A stretch of 64,000 bases of DNA from Zingiber officinale (taxonomy: Eukaryota; Streptophyta; Magnoliopsida; Zingiberales; Zingiberaceae): the NCBI RefSeq assembly GCF_018446385.1, contig NC_055987.1, forward strand, positions 4,860,705 to 4,924,704, read 5' to 3'. Shown here piece after piece: positions 43,822-55,599 of the stretch (positions are counted from its first letter, which is position 1; every line of letters starts with the position of its first letter). Position numbers and translations under genes: made by a program. The notes beneath the pieces were generated by a model, which ran no database searches, was not told the DNA's origin, and saw only the letters and a list, made by a program, of their open reading frames with translations.

Positions 43822-45470
43822 ATAACAAAAATACCCTAAAAGTAGAAGAAACAATAAATATAATATTTGATGAAGAAAATAAATTACCCAACACAATAAA
43901 TGAAAATGAAAATATAGAAAATATTAACCCAATAAACAGAGAAGATGATGAAATTCAACCTGAACCTATTGAATCTGAAGAACAAATCACTAACTCAAAT
44001 GGTATACGACCAACTAGAACAAGCACAAATCACCCATCTAACCAAATTTTGGGTGACCCAACTGTAGGAGTCAGAACTAGATCATCTTATAGAAACCAGA
44101 GCCAAATAGCCTTGATTTCAAAAATCGAACCCAAAACCATAGAAGAAGCCCTACCAGACCCAGATTGGACTCTAGCAATGCAAGAAGAATTGGCCCAATT
44201 TGAAAGAAATCAGGTCTGGCAATTAGTGCCTAAACCCGTTAATAAATCCATAATTGAGACTAAATGGGTTTTTAGAAACAAATTAAACGATCAAGGTGAA
44301 ATAGTTAGAAACAAAGCTAGGTTAGTAGCTAACGGATTCAGTCAAGTAGAAGGGTTAGACTATGATGAGACCTATGCCCCAGTAGCAAGACTTGAATCCA
44401 TTAGGATGCTACTGGCCTATGCAGCACACAAAGGATTCAAGCTATTTCAAATGGACGTAAAATCCGCATTTTTAAACAGATTTATTAAAGAAGTATATGT
44501 AGGTCAACCCCCAGGATTTGAGGACTTAGAACAATCAAATTATGTCTTCAAATTAAAAAAGGCCCTATACGGACTAAAACAAGCACCTAGGGCTTGGTAT
44601 GAACGTCTGTCCAATTACTTAATATCAAAAGGATTTAACCAAGGTCAAATAGACCCAACCCTTTTCGTAAAAACCTTAGAAAATGACATTTTTATAGCCC
44701 AAATTTACGTTGATGACATTATTTTTGGTTCCACAAACTCAAAAATAATCAATACAACAATGGCTACAAATGCTAAAATTGACTCAGACTTAGAAGGTAA
44801 ATCAGTAGACTTGAAATACTATAGAAGTGCAATAGGAAGTCTACTGTACCTAACTGCGAGTCGACCAGACATTATTTTTGCATTAGGTATGTGTGCACGA
44901 TACCAATCTTGTGCAAAAGAGTCTCACTTAACCCTTGTCAAAAGAATCCTTAGGTATGTTAAGGGAACCCTAAATGTAGGACTATGGTACCCTAGATCTG
45001 GCACCCTTGACCTAACCGGCTACTCTGACTCAGACTATGCCGGATGCAAGCTAGATAAAAAAAGCACAAGTGATAGCTGTCAATTTCTAGGACAATGCCT
45101 AGTAAGTTGGTTAAGTAGAAAGCAACACTGTGTTGCTTTATCTACCACTGAAGCTGAATATATAGCCTTAGGTGAATGCACATCTCAGTTGCTGTGGATG
45201 ATGCATACCCTTAAAGACTATCAACTAGAGTATCATAAAACTAAAATCTCAATTGATAATATAAGCTCAATAAATCTAACAAAAAACCCAATTCATCACT
45301 CAAGGACTAAACATATAGAAGTGAAGCACCATTTTGTAAGGGATCACGTAGCTAAGGGTGATATTGAACTCAACTATGTTGAGTCAAAATCAAACCTAGC
45401 TGACATCTTCACAAAACCTTTACCTGAACTTGAGTTCAGCGCACTTAGAAGGCAAATTGGAATGTGTTGA
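43822..45470 (+). pseudogene. element B reverse transcriptase-RNase H, internally deleted
   Basis: An open frame runs to TGA at 45468-45470. RT motifs: [59 protein letters not shown] and the catalytic YVDDIIFG (44706-44729). Right after it the frame jumps from GSTNSK to TMATNAKID: the RT stretch that normally follows (about 60 residues, with the FFLGLQ-type motif) is missing in frame (about 44740-44762). RNase H follows ([34 protein letters not shown]). The open frame's upstream extension to 43683 comes from the solo LTR and is not part of pol. Confidence 0.9.
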
Positions 45471-46655
45471 GTAGAATAGATATTAATTTTCAAAATTCAC
45501 TGTCTTACTTCAAAACTCTTTTTTTTTATTATTCTTTTCAAAATCTAGGAAAAATAATGATTTTAAAATCCCATTTTCTTAGAATTTTCAAAAATATGAC
45601 TTAGCCTAGGCTCTACCCTAGAAATCTTGTTCCCCTAGTTGTTAGCCAGAGCATCTCACAAACACCTAGGTATACCTTGCTTGTGTTTGCAAAACATAGA
45701 ATGGTGTGAGATGCATAGGGTACAGCCTAGACTCAAGAATGCTTATTTCTGTGCATCATTATGAGTCTCAGCGTTAAATACTGTATTAACAGTAATCAAG
45801 TCAAGTCTTCCAGCCTTAGTCAAATCTAACTGGACTAAATGACTTTACTTGACTAACCAAGTGAAAGATGTTGCCATCTAGGCAATCAGCAAGTAGCTAA
45901 CGGTTAGACAGTTGGTGAAGGAAATGTTAAGCTTAAGCATGCTTATACTTTAGGGCTCTGATACCTGATCAAAACAATTTAAATAATTTAACAACTATTT
46001 AACGTGACTCATGCTTGGACTTAAGGACCAACTGTATAAATAACCTAAATTAAATTTTTAGTTACTCCCTCTTCATCCTAAGATTTCATAAATTCTTACT
46101 CCTATTTTCTTCAAAATTATTTTTTAAGTACCTTTTTAAACTGAAACTACATTTAATGTTTGCAAACTAAGTGGCACAGATAGCAACCTTCAAAGTTAAA
46201 CGCATTCTATACTTAGCTAAAGGTATTAAACACATATCTCTTGACTTGCAAAATTTAACTCATAACTTTTTATTTTTTATTTTTTTGCTAAGTAAAAAGA
46301 ATAAATCTGTTCTATGATAAGCTAAGTGTTACACAGACATCTGTTCTTTCAAAGTCTAAATCTGTTCTTTTTCTAAAAAAAAAAAACTTAAAATTTGCTT
46401 TCAACTAGCTTATTTTTGATATATGGCAAAGGGGGAGAGTAGGAAATTCAAAAAGGAAATTCAAAAGTAAAAATTCAATTAAAAAAAAAATTTTCAAGGG
46501 GGAGAAATTAAAAAATAAAAGGAAGTCCTGTATTAAGGGGGAGCTTCACAAAGTTCAAGTGTTAGCTTAAGTTATGCTTTTATACTTAAGCTTGCTCACG
46601 TAAAATTTGTTAATATAGTTGTGTTACTTAACTTTGAATTTGGGTTGCCATAATC
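45471..46655 (+). other. element B 3' non-coding region
   Basis: About 1.2 kb between pol and the purine tract without a recognisable frame. I see no envelope-like ORF. Confidence 0.7.
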
Positions 46656-46669
46656 AAAAAGGGGGAGAT
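46656..46669 (+). promoter_or_regulatory. polypurine tract of element B
   Basis: AAAAAGGGGGAGAT directly before the 3' LTR. Confidence 0.9.
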
Positions 46670-48028
46670 TGTTGGTGCGGGAAGCATCCGACGATCGAAC
46701 CTGAGTTTTGATAATGGCAAAGGATTCAAAGTTAAGGTGTGTTGTGAACTAACGTGCTTGATTGAATGTTTCAGGTAAGTCCTAACTGTGGTTAGGTAAG
46801 GTAGAAACCCTAGGGGGTGGTAACCCTAGGTCATAGGGAGTGGTAACTCTATGCGGAAAGTCTTGGTAAGGTCAAGTGCTTCAGGCAAAAGTCCTAGGGG
46901 GTGGTAACCCTAGGTGGAAAATCCTGGTGTCGCGAACCAGGTGGAAGACTGGACGGGTCGGGAAGCGGGCGTCCAGCAGAAAGTCCGGAGGCATCGAACA
47001 CCGAGCAAAAGTCCAGTCGATCTGGAGGATCGCACTGGCAAAAGGTAAAATCTCCTGAGTGGAGTATGTGAGGATGCGTTCCCCGTAGAGGGAACAGTAG
47101 GCGTCGGGTCGACCTAGGGTTTCCGGTTGGAAACCCGAAGTCAAACCCGGACAGTCCGATGACTGTCAAATTTAATTATATATATTATCTTTTGTGTTCT
47201 AACTCTGTTTTGCAGGAAACTAATCTTTTTGTGCAGGGTTAGGACTGACCAGGATCGGTTGACCAAACCTTGGGATCGGTCGACCGAACCTCCAAGCTGC
47301 CAGATCAGATCTCCAGAAGTTGGACTGGGCTCGACCAGGGATCGATCGACCGGACCTTGGGATCAGTCGACTGAACCGGGGATAGGTATCGACTGGATCA
47401 AGCCAAAGTGTGCTGGTCAGAGGAGACTGATCGGTCGACCGGACCCTGGGATCGGTCTACCGAACCCACGGATAGAGTTTGACCAGATTGAAGCGGAGCG
47501 ACGGATCGACGGATCAGATGCGGTGGAGATCATCTGATCGGTCGACCGAACATGAGGATCAGTTGACCGATCCGCTTCGGGTCAAACCTGATCCTGAGAC
47601 TTGGGGATCTGGATCAGACCTTGCAGAGCTATAAAAAGAGGCCTCGAGGTGCAACTCAAATCATCAATTTCCGAACAGAAGTTCTGTGCTCTTGTGTGCT
47701 TCGTACGCTTCAACAATGCTCTGCTGCTACAACGAACTGAAACTCCAAAGCTCTTCTATTTTCTTGTTCGTTGGTAAAACTTTCTTATTTGTACTTAACT
47801 GTAATTGCTTCTAGCTTATAATAATTCTGGATTTATAGTTGTTGCCCACCGAAAGCGGTTAAGGACCGCGGGCCTTCGAGTAGGAGTCGAGATAGGCTCC
47901 GAACGAAGTAAAACACTTGTGTCTTTTGTGTTTGCATTTACTTTCCGTTGCGTTTCTACTCTTAGTTTTAAATCGCTAAAATAGCCACGAGCACTATTCA
48001 CCCCCCCTCTAGCGCTTTCGATCCATCA
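46670..48028 (+). repeat. element B 3' LTR
   Basis: 1359 bp. It differs from the 5' LTR by scattered transitions and by one additional GATCGGTCGACCGA unit near 47275, so the palindrome array has changed copy number since insertion. Confidence 0.93.
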
Positions 48029-48033
48029 CAGCA

Positions 48034-49640
48034 CGCCATCTTCCTCGATCTCTGATAGAATTAAATTTGGTGTTATCTATGGGAACTTCACCTAAATCTA
48101 AGGAGCGAAGATGGACGAAACTGGTTGGTTTACTACAGTTACTTTATCGCACGAAAACTTGGAGCTACTAATAACCACCCGAGCGTAGAAATTATTGCAA
48201 CAACAACAAGCAGCAGTTGGGTGTCCATTACCAAATGACCCAGCTATCTTGATGACAGACCCTCATACTAAGCAGGGGATCCGAGTGGAAGGCCCGACTG
48301 GGTTCCCAACGATTCCTCCTCCTCCGGTTGGATTCACGCAAGCACCTACATCGTTGGCCAGCCTCTTGCCCTTGCCTCTATCCCCAATCGCGTATCACTG
48401 AGCGCTATTCCACATGCCTCTCTATGACATGGGCAGAGCGGAAAAGCCTCAAGGGTCCTCTTATGAAAACACACCCTCTTAGGACATTCGAAAAGGGGAA
48501 GCTTTGATGGCTAGATGTTCCCCTGAGTGAGTTAGCATGTCATTATCCTGAAATATTAGAGGACAAGTTGTCCAGTCATTTCCGACCCTTGACAATCGGA
48601 GAGTATGGATGAGTAACCGGCCCAAAGGACCATCTCTTCAAATTTTAGAATATAGCTATCCTCCATCAATACACGGATGGAGTCAAGTGCAGAATGTTCC
48701 TTACTACTCTTTCTGGCTTGGCACAGAGATGGTTCAATCGGCTCCCGGCTGAGTCCATTTGCGTTCCTCCACCATTTTGTCAACAGCTGTCACTATCACA
48801 AGACCACGTTAAACTATTTTCCCTTAAGCAAAAGCCTCAAGAGCCATTGATGGTGTATATTAAAAGATTCAACCAAGTGACCATGAATGTTTCCTCTGCG
48901 ACTCCAGATATTCTAATGAGTGTTTTCTCCCAAGGGTTCACTGATGAGAATTTCTTCTAGTCCCTAATTAAGAATTCCCCTCGAGACTTCGATCATCTGC
49001 TTGGGAGGACAACCAAGTACATCAATGTAGAAGAAACACAGTTTGCTTGGAAGAAGGTGGGTTGCACCCACTCTCATCTCTACACCCGAGCGCCGAGTCC
49101 CTTTGCCTCCATTGCCACATAAAGGGCCCTGGACGAGCCATCCTTCACATCACCACGATCAAAGGTCGAACATCGTCCAACATGTGGAAGCTGACCGAAT
49201 GTAATTCCTTGAGCCCCACCGATGGAACTCATCGTTCTGCACTTACCATCAGTCGAGAACCCACAACACAAAAGATTGTTATCAGTACAATCAGGAGAAG
49301 CATCGGATGGCCAACCAAGGGTTTCACTAATGTTTGCTCTCTGCACATCATCAACGTCATTGTCGACCAAGCGGACACCTAAGGAGGAGCCTTGGTCTTG
49401 CTGATCGGAATTAGCAGCACAACAACACACGAACCAATCCCCGACATAGGTCCCTACATAGTCGTTGTGCCAACCGACCCAAGAAAAAGAAAACGGTATA
49501 ATGTCGCTCGGGAAAATATAGGCATGATCGTGGGAGGCCCAACCAACAATGCTTCCAACCGGGCCATAAAATCACACGCTCGCCGACTAGAGATACACAC
49601 AGTCGGATGCAGCTAGGAGAAAGCACAAGAGCTCAAGATT
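48034..49640 (+). pseudogene. element D LTR end and gypsy gag remnant
   Basis: The gypsy LTR ends near 48050, followed by TTTGGTGTTATCTATGGGAAC, a gypsy-type start of the internal region. Gag pieces follow: LQQQQAAVGCP (48195 on), then LTTLSGLAQRWFNRLP, FSLKQKPQEPLMVYIKRFNQ (48694-48960), which is the Ty3/gypsy Gag (Retrotrans_gag) pattern. Many stops and shifts. Pol is not found, so element D is truncated on this side. Confidence 0.75.
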
Positions 49641-50675
49641 AGCTCCGATCCTAAAGACTAGAGGGGGTGGAAATACCCCCGTGATGACACTCTAATCATT
49701 AAGATTGTTATAACTAATTATAACATTCATTGTACTTTTGTTGACACATAGAGTTCTGTCACCATCATATTCAAATAGGCATTCGAGCAGCTGCAGATAG
49801 AGAAGAGCGAGTTTCAGCCAATGACGACTCCTTTATACGGATTCACATGAAATGAAGTACAACCTAATTGGATATGTTCGATATAGTATGTGCTAAAAAC
49901 ACGTTTCGTAAACATACACAACGGAAGACTTAACGATAAATAAATTAATTTATTATATCTCACACACTACATGCATGCAAGATACAATCACCCTGACAAG
50001 ATCATAAAATAAAATTAAATTAAATACAATTATTCTAGGTATATATTATGGATGACCTATAACGAGAAGGATATATATCAACCTTTTGTGGCATTATCGA
50101 ACCTTGCCTCTATCAATATCCATGCCGAGCTCTTTAAGACAACTCTAAGAGAACAAGCTTCACCTTCGGAAGGTACTAACCACAAGCGAAGGAGAAGTAT
50201 CAAAGAGAAAGAAGATGCAAAAGGAAGATCTTCTACCTTTGGGTGGCTCGCGACAACAAGAGGAGACCCTCTTATTGTGGTCGGCAGTAAGAGAGAGAGA
50301 GAGAGAGAGTATTGGGTTTATATTTCCAAAACCTAAACAAACCAATAATAAATTATGTATTAATTCTCTCTTAACCATATCAATATATAGTTCTCTTTAA
50401 TGAGTTGGATTAGAATGCCTAAATCAAACTCATTATACCTTAATCAAAAATTAGCTCATTAACCCTTGGTTTGGTTCACAACTAAATCAAGTTGGTTTAT
50501 AATTAAACCAAATAGGATCCAACTCTTCCATAAGAGATGTGACTTATATGCGCTTCCGTTTTGACAAATATTTCTATATATATCTCATGTATGGTCCAAC
50601 CACACATTTATCTCTTAATCTGATAACCCTATTCTTTAACTTGTTTTACTTCTTTTAGACACTCATAATGTGTGT
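49641..50675 (-). other. possible old LTR, left part
   Basis: Non-coding. From about 49890 the style resembles a long copia LTR on the minus strand; it appears to continue at 52017 after the intervening solo LTR. A (GA)n microsatellite lies at 50288-50308. Ends not determinable. Confidence 0.4.
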
Positions 50676-52016
50676 TGTTAATATAGTTAGCACCGATGAT
50701 CAAATTTAAGTTTTGATGAATGATAAATAGGTTAAAGTTAGATATATTGTGATCTAACCTTGTTATCGAGTGTGCAGGGTTGACTAACTTGACGGATCAA
50801 GAGAACCAAACACCAGGCAGAAAGTCTAGTCGGGATATGCGATTCCTGATTGACAAAGTCCAAATGTGAGATTCTGGTAGGAGGTTGAGATGTTCTATTT
50901 TCGATGGGTTAAAGTCTAGATGTGCAATTCCGAGAGGAGGTTAGGATGTTTGATTCTTGATTGGCAAAGTTCGAATGTGTAATTCTGACAGGAAGACCTG
51001 GTATATCAGATTAGATGTCAAAGAAGTAACTTGACACTTGGTAAGTGGAGGTAAGTCACTAGAGAATAATGACTCAACGAGGATGCCTCCCAGTTAAGGG
51101 AATAATAGGCGTCGGTCCAATTTAGGCCTATTTCAAAAACCTAAATTAAGACCTTAACTAAATTCTGATCTCGGGGAGACAATATCTAATTACTAAACTA
51201 CTTATTTGTATTGTACTAACTTTATCTTGGAAAATATACTTTATTTTGTTGGATTAACACTATTTACAGAGCGTAAGGAGCACAAATTATCTTATGTGAA
51301 CAGTACCCAAGGCGCCTTTCATGCGACAGAAGGCGTCTTGAGTACTGTTCATAGAAGGCACCTTCGAGAGTTTGGAAGGCGCCTTCAGTCGAATAACATA
51401 GAAGACCTTAGCAATGATAAGGCACTGGTTTTGCGAGATAAAACCTTACCTATGGAAGGTGCATTCAATGCTATGGAAGACACCTTCAACGCTCAATAAA
51501 AAAAGGTCTTGCCCAAAGTTTCAACACAACTTAAGTACATCTCTTCTATAAGATTCTAAGCAATCGTGCAACATTCCAACTACTCTGACTTCATGCTACA
51601 GCTCTACCACGAAGCTTCTGCGCCGACTACTACTGAGAAACCGTCCAACACCAAACTTGATTTGTTAAATCTATAAGTGTCAGGTAACGAAGTTTCTTTG
51701 TGTACTAATTTACTGCATTAAGGAAAGTGTAGTTTGTTACACTTTTCCTATCTTTTTATTGTACTTAATTCCCTCTTCTGACAGTTCTAAAAGAGGTTTT
51801 TAGGGGATTACCTGTTGATAGGTCCGCGAGACTTAGGTCTTGGAGTAGGAGTCTCTAAAGGCTCCAAATCAAATAAAATCAACCGAGTTTTCAATTTCAT
51901 TTTCTTACTTAGTTTTTTGCTGTATACTTTTGATTTCAAAATTGAAAAGATAAATTTTTTTAAGAAAAACCACGTGATTCACCCCCCCCCCCCTTCACAT
52001 ATGTCTCAATCCAACA
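50676..52016 (+). mobile_element. solo LTR with GGCGCC array
   Basis: 1341 bp, TGTTAATA...CAATCCAACA. It contains AAGGCGCCTT-type palindromes (51308-51480), a TATA-like TCTATAAGATTC near 51544 and a C-rich run near the end, as in the other copia LTRs here. Flanks TGTGT and CACGT do not match; they differ by transitions only, so the duplication may be decayed. No internal region. Confidence 0.72.
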
Positions 52017-53162
52017 CACGTGACCCAATATGTTTTTGATTTATCTTGATCGTCCATAATTAATTACTTAATTATGGAATGATCATGAGTGACACCTAGT
52101 AGTGCATCATGATCTCCAATTAATCAAAAAATTATAGTTAATCTCAGAACTAATTATGAACCCTTCAGTAGCTACAGTGAGTCGTGTCTCGTTTCGTTCA
52201 CTCATTTTATACCCACTTGGTTCAGGACATAGTCTATATGTCTGCCCCTACTAGGCTGACTACATCACACCTAGTACAAGTAATACTTTTTTGTTCTACG
52301 GATTAAAATTATTCATTCATATATACAAGAGTCTCATACTCTTAACATATGATGTTTACCTAAATATTTTGAGTAATAATCCTAACGAGTGGTCATAGGG
52401 TATATGTCTCCTCGCAAGGAGTAGTGAATCCTCTATGCGCTATCCAAATAACTTCACGTACTTTAACTTATACACGATCTTCTCGAGTCCACACCTCTAA
52501 GGAAATGCTTGTTTAAGATGTCAAAGTATAAGCCTACATGACCAAGGTGACTTGTATACCTCAAATCTAAGGGAACTTGCACTCGAGATGCAGTAGCGCC
52601 TTCACAAGCATATCCTTATATGTAGAAAACCATATGAAATCTTATAGCAAGTCACTCCAATGAACTACTTACCATAACTAGCATCCACGTTTAACTCTCG
52701 ACATTCCAATATCTCTAGCTAGTAAGAAATATTTGCTTGACTGAACCAAGGAGTATAACTTGTGCTACTTATACAGAATTGATAATGTCTAAATGCACCA
52801 ATTCGACGACTAGGAAAATTTCAATACGTTCATAATTGCACATGTAGAGATACTCACAAGTTGTGATCTAATCACAAATTCTCTCATGTTATGAATTATT
52901 TTGCAAACATTCAGTAAATAAGTTTAAGACTATTCAAACATATAATATATACTCAAATAATGAATCTATATTTATCAAATAAATAGTATAAGACAATTGT
53001 CTTAGGACATCCCTTAAAATTTAACATAGTCCACCTCCTCGCCATTGAAATCAGAGGCGGTGGAGGTGTACCAGAGCCTATGGATGGTGACACGAGGGGC
53101 GGAAGACATGGAGAAAGAAGAAAGGTAAATGAAAGAAGAAAAGAAAATGAACTTATAATGAA
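52017..53162 (-). other. possible old LTR, right part
   Basis: Continues the sequence interrupted at 50675. No coding frame is supported; the small minus-strand frame near 52953-53180 runs into the next LTR and is not a gene. Confidence 0.4.
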
Positions 53163-54227
53163 CAAAGTGTTAGTCCACATTAAGCTAGTTGGAGGGGGGT
53201 GAATAGTCCTGAAATCAAAGTTAGAAAAATATCTCTTGTTTTTGCTTTAGCAAGGATGCATAATTAATTAAGCATAAATAATTAAAATAAACAACAACAT
53301 AAAAGGAAAGGGGCTATAGAATTTACATAATTATAATCTAGGTGGTTGTTAATTCAAGATAAGTGAAAAGCTCTTAAAATCTCCTTTACACTCTTTGACA
53401 GTTTATAAATTAAGTAGGAATTGAATACAAAAATGGTCGATTAATTTCTAGTTCCATGGGGCTTTTAATAACCTCCTGGGATCAGTTACCATTTCTTGGA
53501 GGCGCCTCCAAAGCACTTCAGGGCACCTCAAAGTGAATAAAACTTTATCTGCTCTCCAACGATCAGCCAAAGACTTTCTGTATTTGAGGGCGCCTCCAGT
53601 TTCATCAAGACGCCTCCAACAGGAGGTACTAAGCGCCTTTGTGCTCCTCTAAGGTGCCTCCAAAACCCATGGAGGCGCCTTCACAGTACTCTAAGGGTTG
53701 GTCTTCACGTGGGTTATACTTCGGTCGTTCGGAGTTAAGCTCACCCAAGAGCGCCTCCAACGGGAGGCGCGAGAACGTCTGCAACAAGAGGAGTTAGAGC
53801 GCCTTTAACAAGAGGTGCGAGAGCGCCTTTGTGCTCCTCGAAAGCGCCTCCAAACCCCATGGAGGCGCCTTCACAGTACTCCAAGGGTTAGTCTTCGCAT
53901 GAGTGATGTTTCAATTGTCCGGAGTTGAACTCACCCGAACTCATCTCTAACCTTCTCCTTGAGTAGGCTTCCTCCCCAACTTCTCATCCCTCAAACGTCG
54001 CACACGTCCTTCTCATCTAGCGATGTACTCTTTCATAGTTTCTCGTCCTTCGGATGCACCAAGCTCGTCGGCTCCCTTCACGTGTCATCTTTCTTGCTTA
54101 CTGTGTCTTCTATTTGACTTCTTATATTCCTAAGCCCCTACACACTAAGACATAAGGTATCAAAATCACAGGACGTAACTTAATCTAATTGACCACATCA
54201 AAACTAACACATGGTACTTACACAAAG
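53163..54227 (-). mobile_element. solo LTR related to element C, minus strand
   Basis: LTR 53168-54222 (1055 bp) flanked by perfect CAAAG (53163-53167, 54223-54227). Read on the minus strand it starts TGTAAGTACC and matches element C's LTR (GTTTTGATGTGGTCAA, then GAAGTCAAATAGAAGACACAG). GGCGCC palindromes (about 53500-53870) lie upstream, in its orientation, of a TATA-like TATTAAAAGCCCC near 53465. Confidence 0.88.
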
Positions 54228-54601
54228 GACTAGAACAATTACCGACGACAACGAAGGGAGATGAAGAAGATGAAGACGGCACAAAAATGATAAAGTTACG
54301 TTAGAAAGGAAACCTTAAAAACCTAGTAATGGCCCCTGATAGTCGTCCAATCATGGGGGCGTAAGAGAGATGATTAATCTGGGTCGTTTAATTTAAACCT
54401 CTAAGAGTTACATCGAATATCAATAGTTACCTGTCGCATCAGATATTCTTTTTCTGATGTATATGACATGTGGCAACAAGATATAAGCCGCATTTATTAG
54501 GGATGGGAGGTAATAAGCAGGTTTATGATAAAAAGGTGTGCTCATCATACTGAGTATTAATGATGAGTGACGCACCCTATTTTTGAGGCGCCATAATGAT
54601 G
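54228..54601. other. intergenic, nothing recognised
   Basis: Short frames only. I see no feature that can be supported. Confidence 0.5.
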
Positions 54602-55257
54602 TCAACTTGAGCCGAGCAATAGTATGAGGGTTAAGCGTTCGATCGGAAAACAAGGGACCTCAAGAACAACATTATCTAAGAATGTGACTAAGTGTTCTTC
54701 TCTCTTCTTAAAAAACGTATTAGTTAACATAAGGTCATATGCTATCGCAAAATCTAATATAGTTTTCCCTTCTTCGTTCCTCGTTCCAAACCCATAACTC
54801 TCATGTACTCTCTCATATTTCTCATTTTTCACTCCGACATGCTCATTTAGATCACCTCCTATTAAAATCATTTCATTTGGAGGAATATTTTGTAATATTT
54901 CATCTAAGTCCTCCCAAAATCTTAATTTGGTAGCTTCATCTAATCCTACCTGTGGCGCATATATACTAATTATGTTCATAGTTTCTTTCGCCACTATTAT
55001 CTTAAGGGCTATAATTCTATCCTCTTTTCTAACTACTCCTACAACTTCATCTTTTAACAAACCATCTACAATAATACCCACTCCATTTCTTGTTTTACTC
55101 TTTCCAGTGTACCATAACTTAAAACCCAAGTTCTCTATCATCGTTGTCTTCTCGCCTGTATATTTTGTCTCTTGTACACACAAAATATTAATTATTCTCA
55201 TAATCATCATATCTACTATCTCTATTGATTTACCAGTGAGAGTTCCTATATTCTATG
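54602..55257 (-). pseudogene. LINE endonuclease domain fragment
   Basis: About 200 codons of an apurinic-type endonuclease (exonuclease-endonuclease-phosphatase fold) of a non-LTR retrotransposon. On the minus strand: GTLTGKSIEIV, ILCVQETKYTGEK with the catalytic Glu, IISIYAPQVG, ILIGGDLNEHVG with the Asp/Asn pair, and LDFAIAYDLMLTNTFFKK. The upstream reading has a stop where Trp is expected in FGT(W)NIGTL. After EEHLVTF the sequence switches to unrelated DNA near 54680, so the C-terminal catalytic His region and the reverse transcriptase are missing. Plant genomes carry many such pieces, often labelled craniofacial development protein 2-like. Confidence 0.85.
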
Positions 55258-55355
55258 TTCCAAATCTTAAATTATTAGTTTTCTTATCATATTTATTTTT
55301 ATCCAACCTATTGTGTGAAAACTCTTGCCTATTTAACACTACACCTAAGTTCTCA

Positions 55356-55483
55356 GGGAGATGTAGCGGTCCTTGCTGAGACATTACAATCGGACCCTGT
55401 AACGTGAACTCTTACATATTTAGCACTACACCCGAGTTCTGAAGATGTAGCGGTCATTGCCGAGACGTTACAATCGGATTCTG
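55356..55483. repeat. two-copy tandem repeat beside the LINE
   Basis: About 45-bp units, GATGTAGCGGTCCTTGC... and GATGTAGCGGTCATTGC..., about 80 bp apart, each followed by a GAGAC.TTACAATCGGA word. They lie 5' of the LINE endonuclease in its orientation and may be part of its leader. Confidence 0.6.
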
Positions 55484-55599
55484 CAGCGCGTTCCTTCCGG
55501 GAACCATTTATCAAATGGATCCATTTATCAAGTGGATCATAAGGTTCCTTCCTAGCATTAGTACAATAGTTTAATGGATCCATTTATCAAATATTTTTC

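Larger units (their letters stand above)
36987..48033 (+). mobile_element. element B: Ty1/copia retrotransposon, 11 kb
   Basis: Full-length element 36992-48028 flanked by perfect CAGCA (36987-36991 and 48029-48033). 5' LTR 36992-38331, primer site at 38334, gag 38595-40291, spacer with minisatellite, pol 41930-45470, purine tract 46656-46669, 3' LTR 46670-48028. Domain order protease-integrase-RT-RNase H is copia; Gag features suggest the SIRE/Maximus side, at low certainty. In the first 205 bp the two LTRs differ at eight sites, all transitions (by-eye count). Stops, frameshifts, an RT deletion and a solo-LTR insertion make it inactive. Confidence 0.93.

Noticed and set aside
50676-52016. 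Perfect TSD for this solo LTR
   Set aside because: TGTGT and CACGT differ at three of five positions; I report the LTR by its ends and internal layout only.
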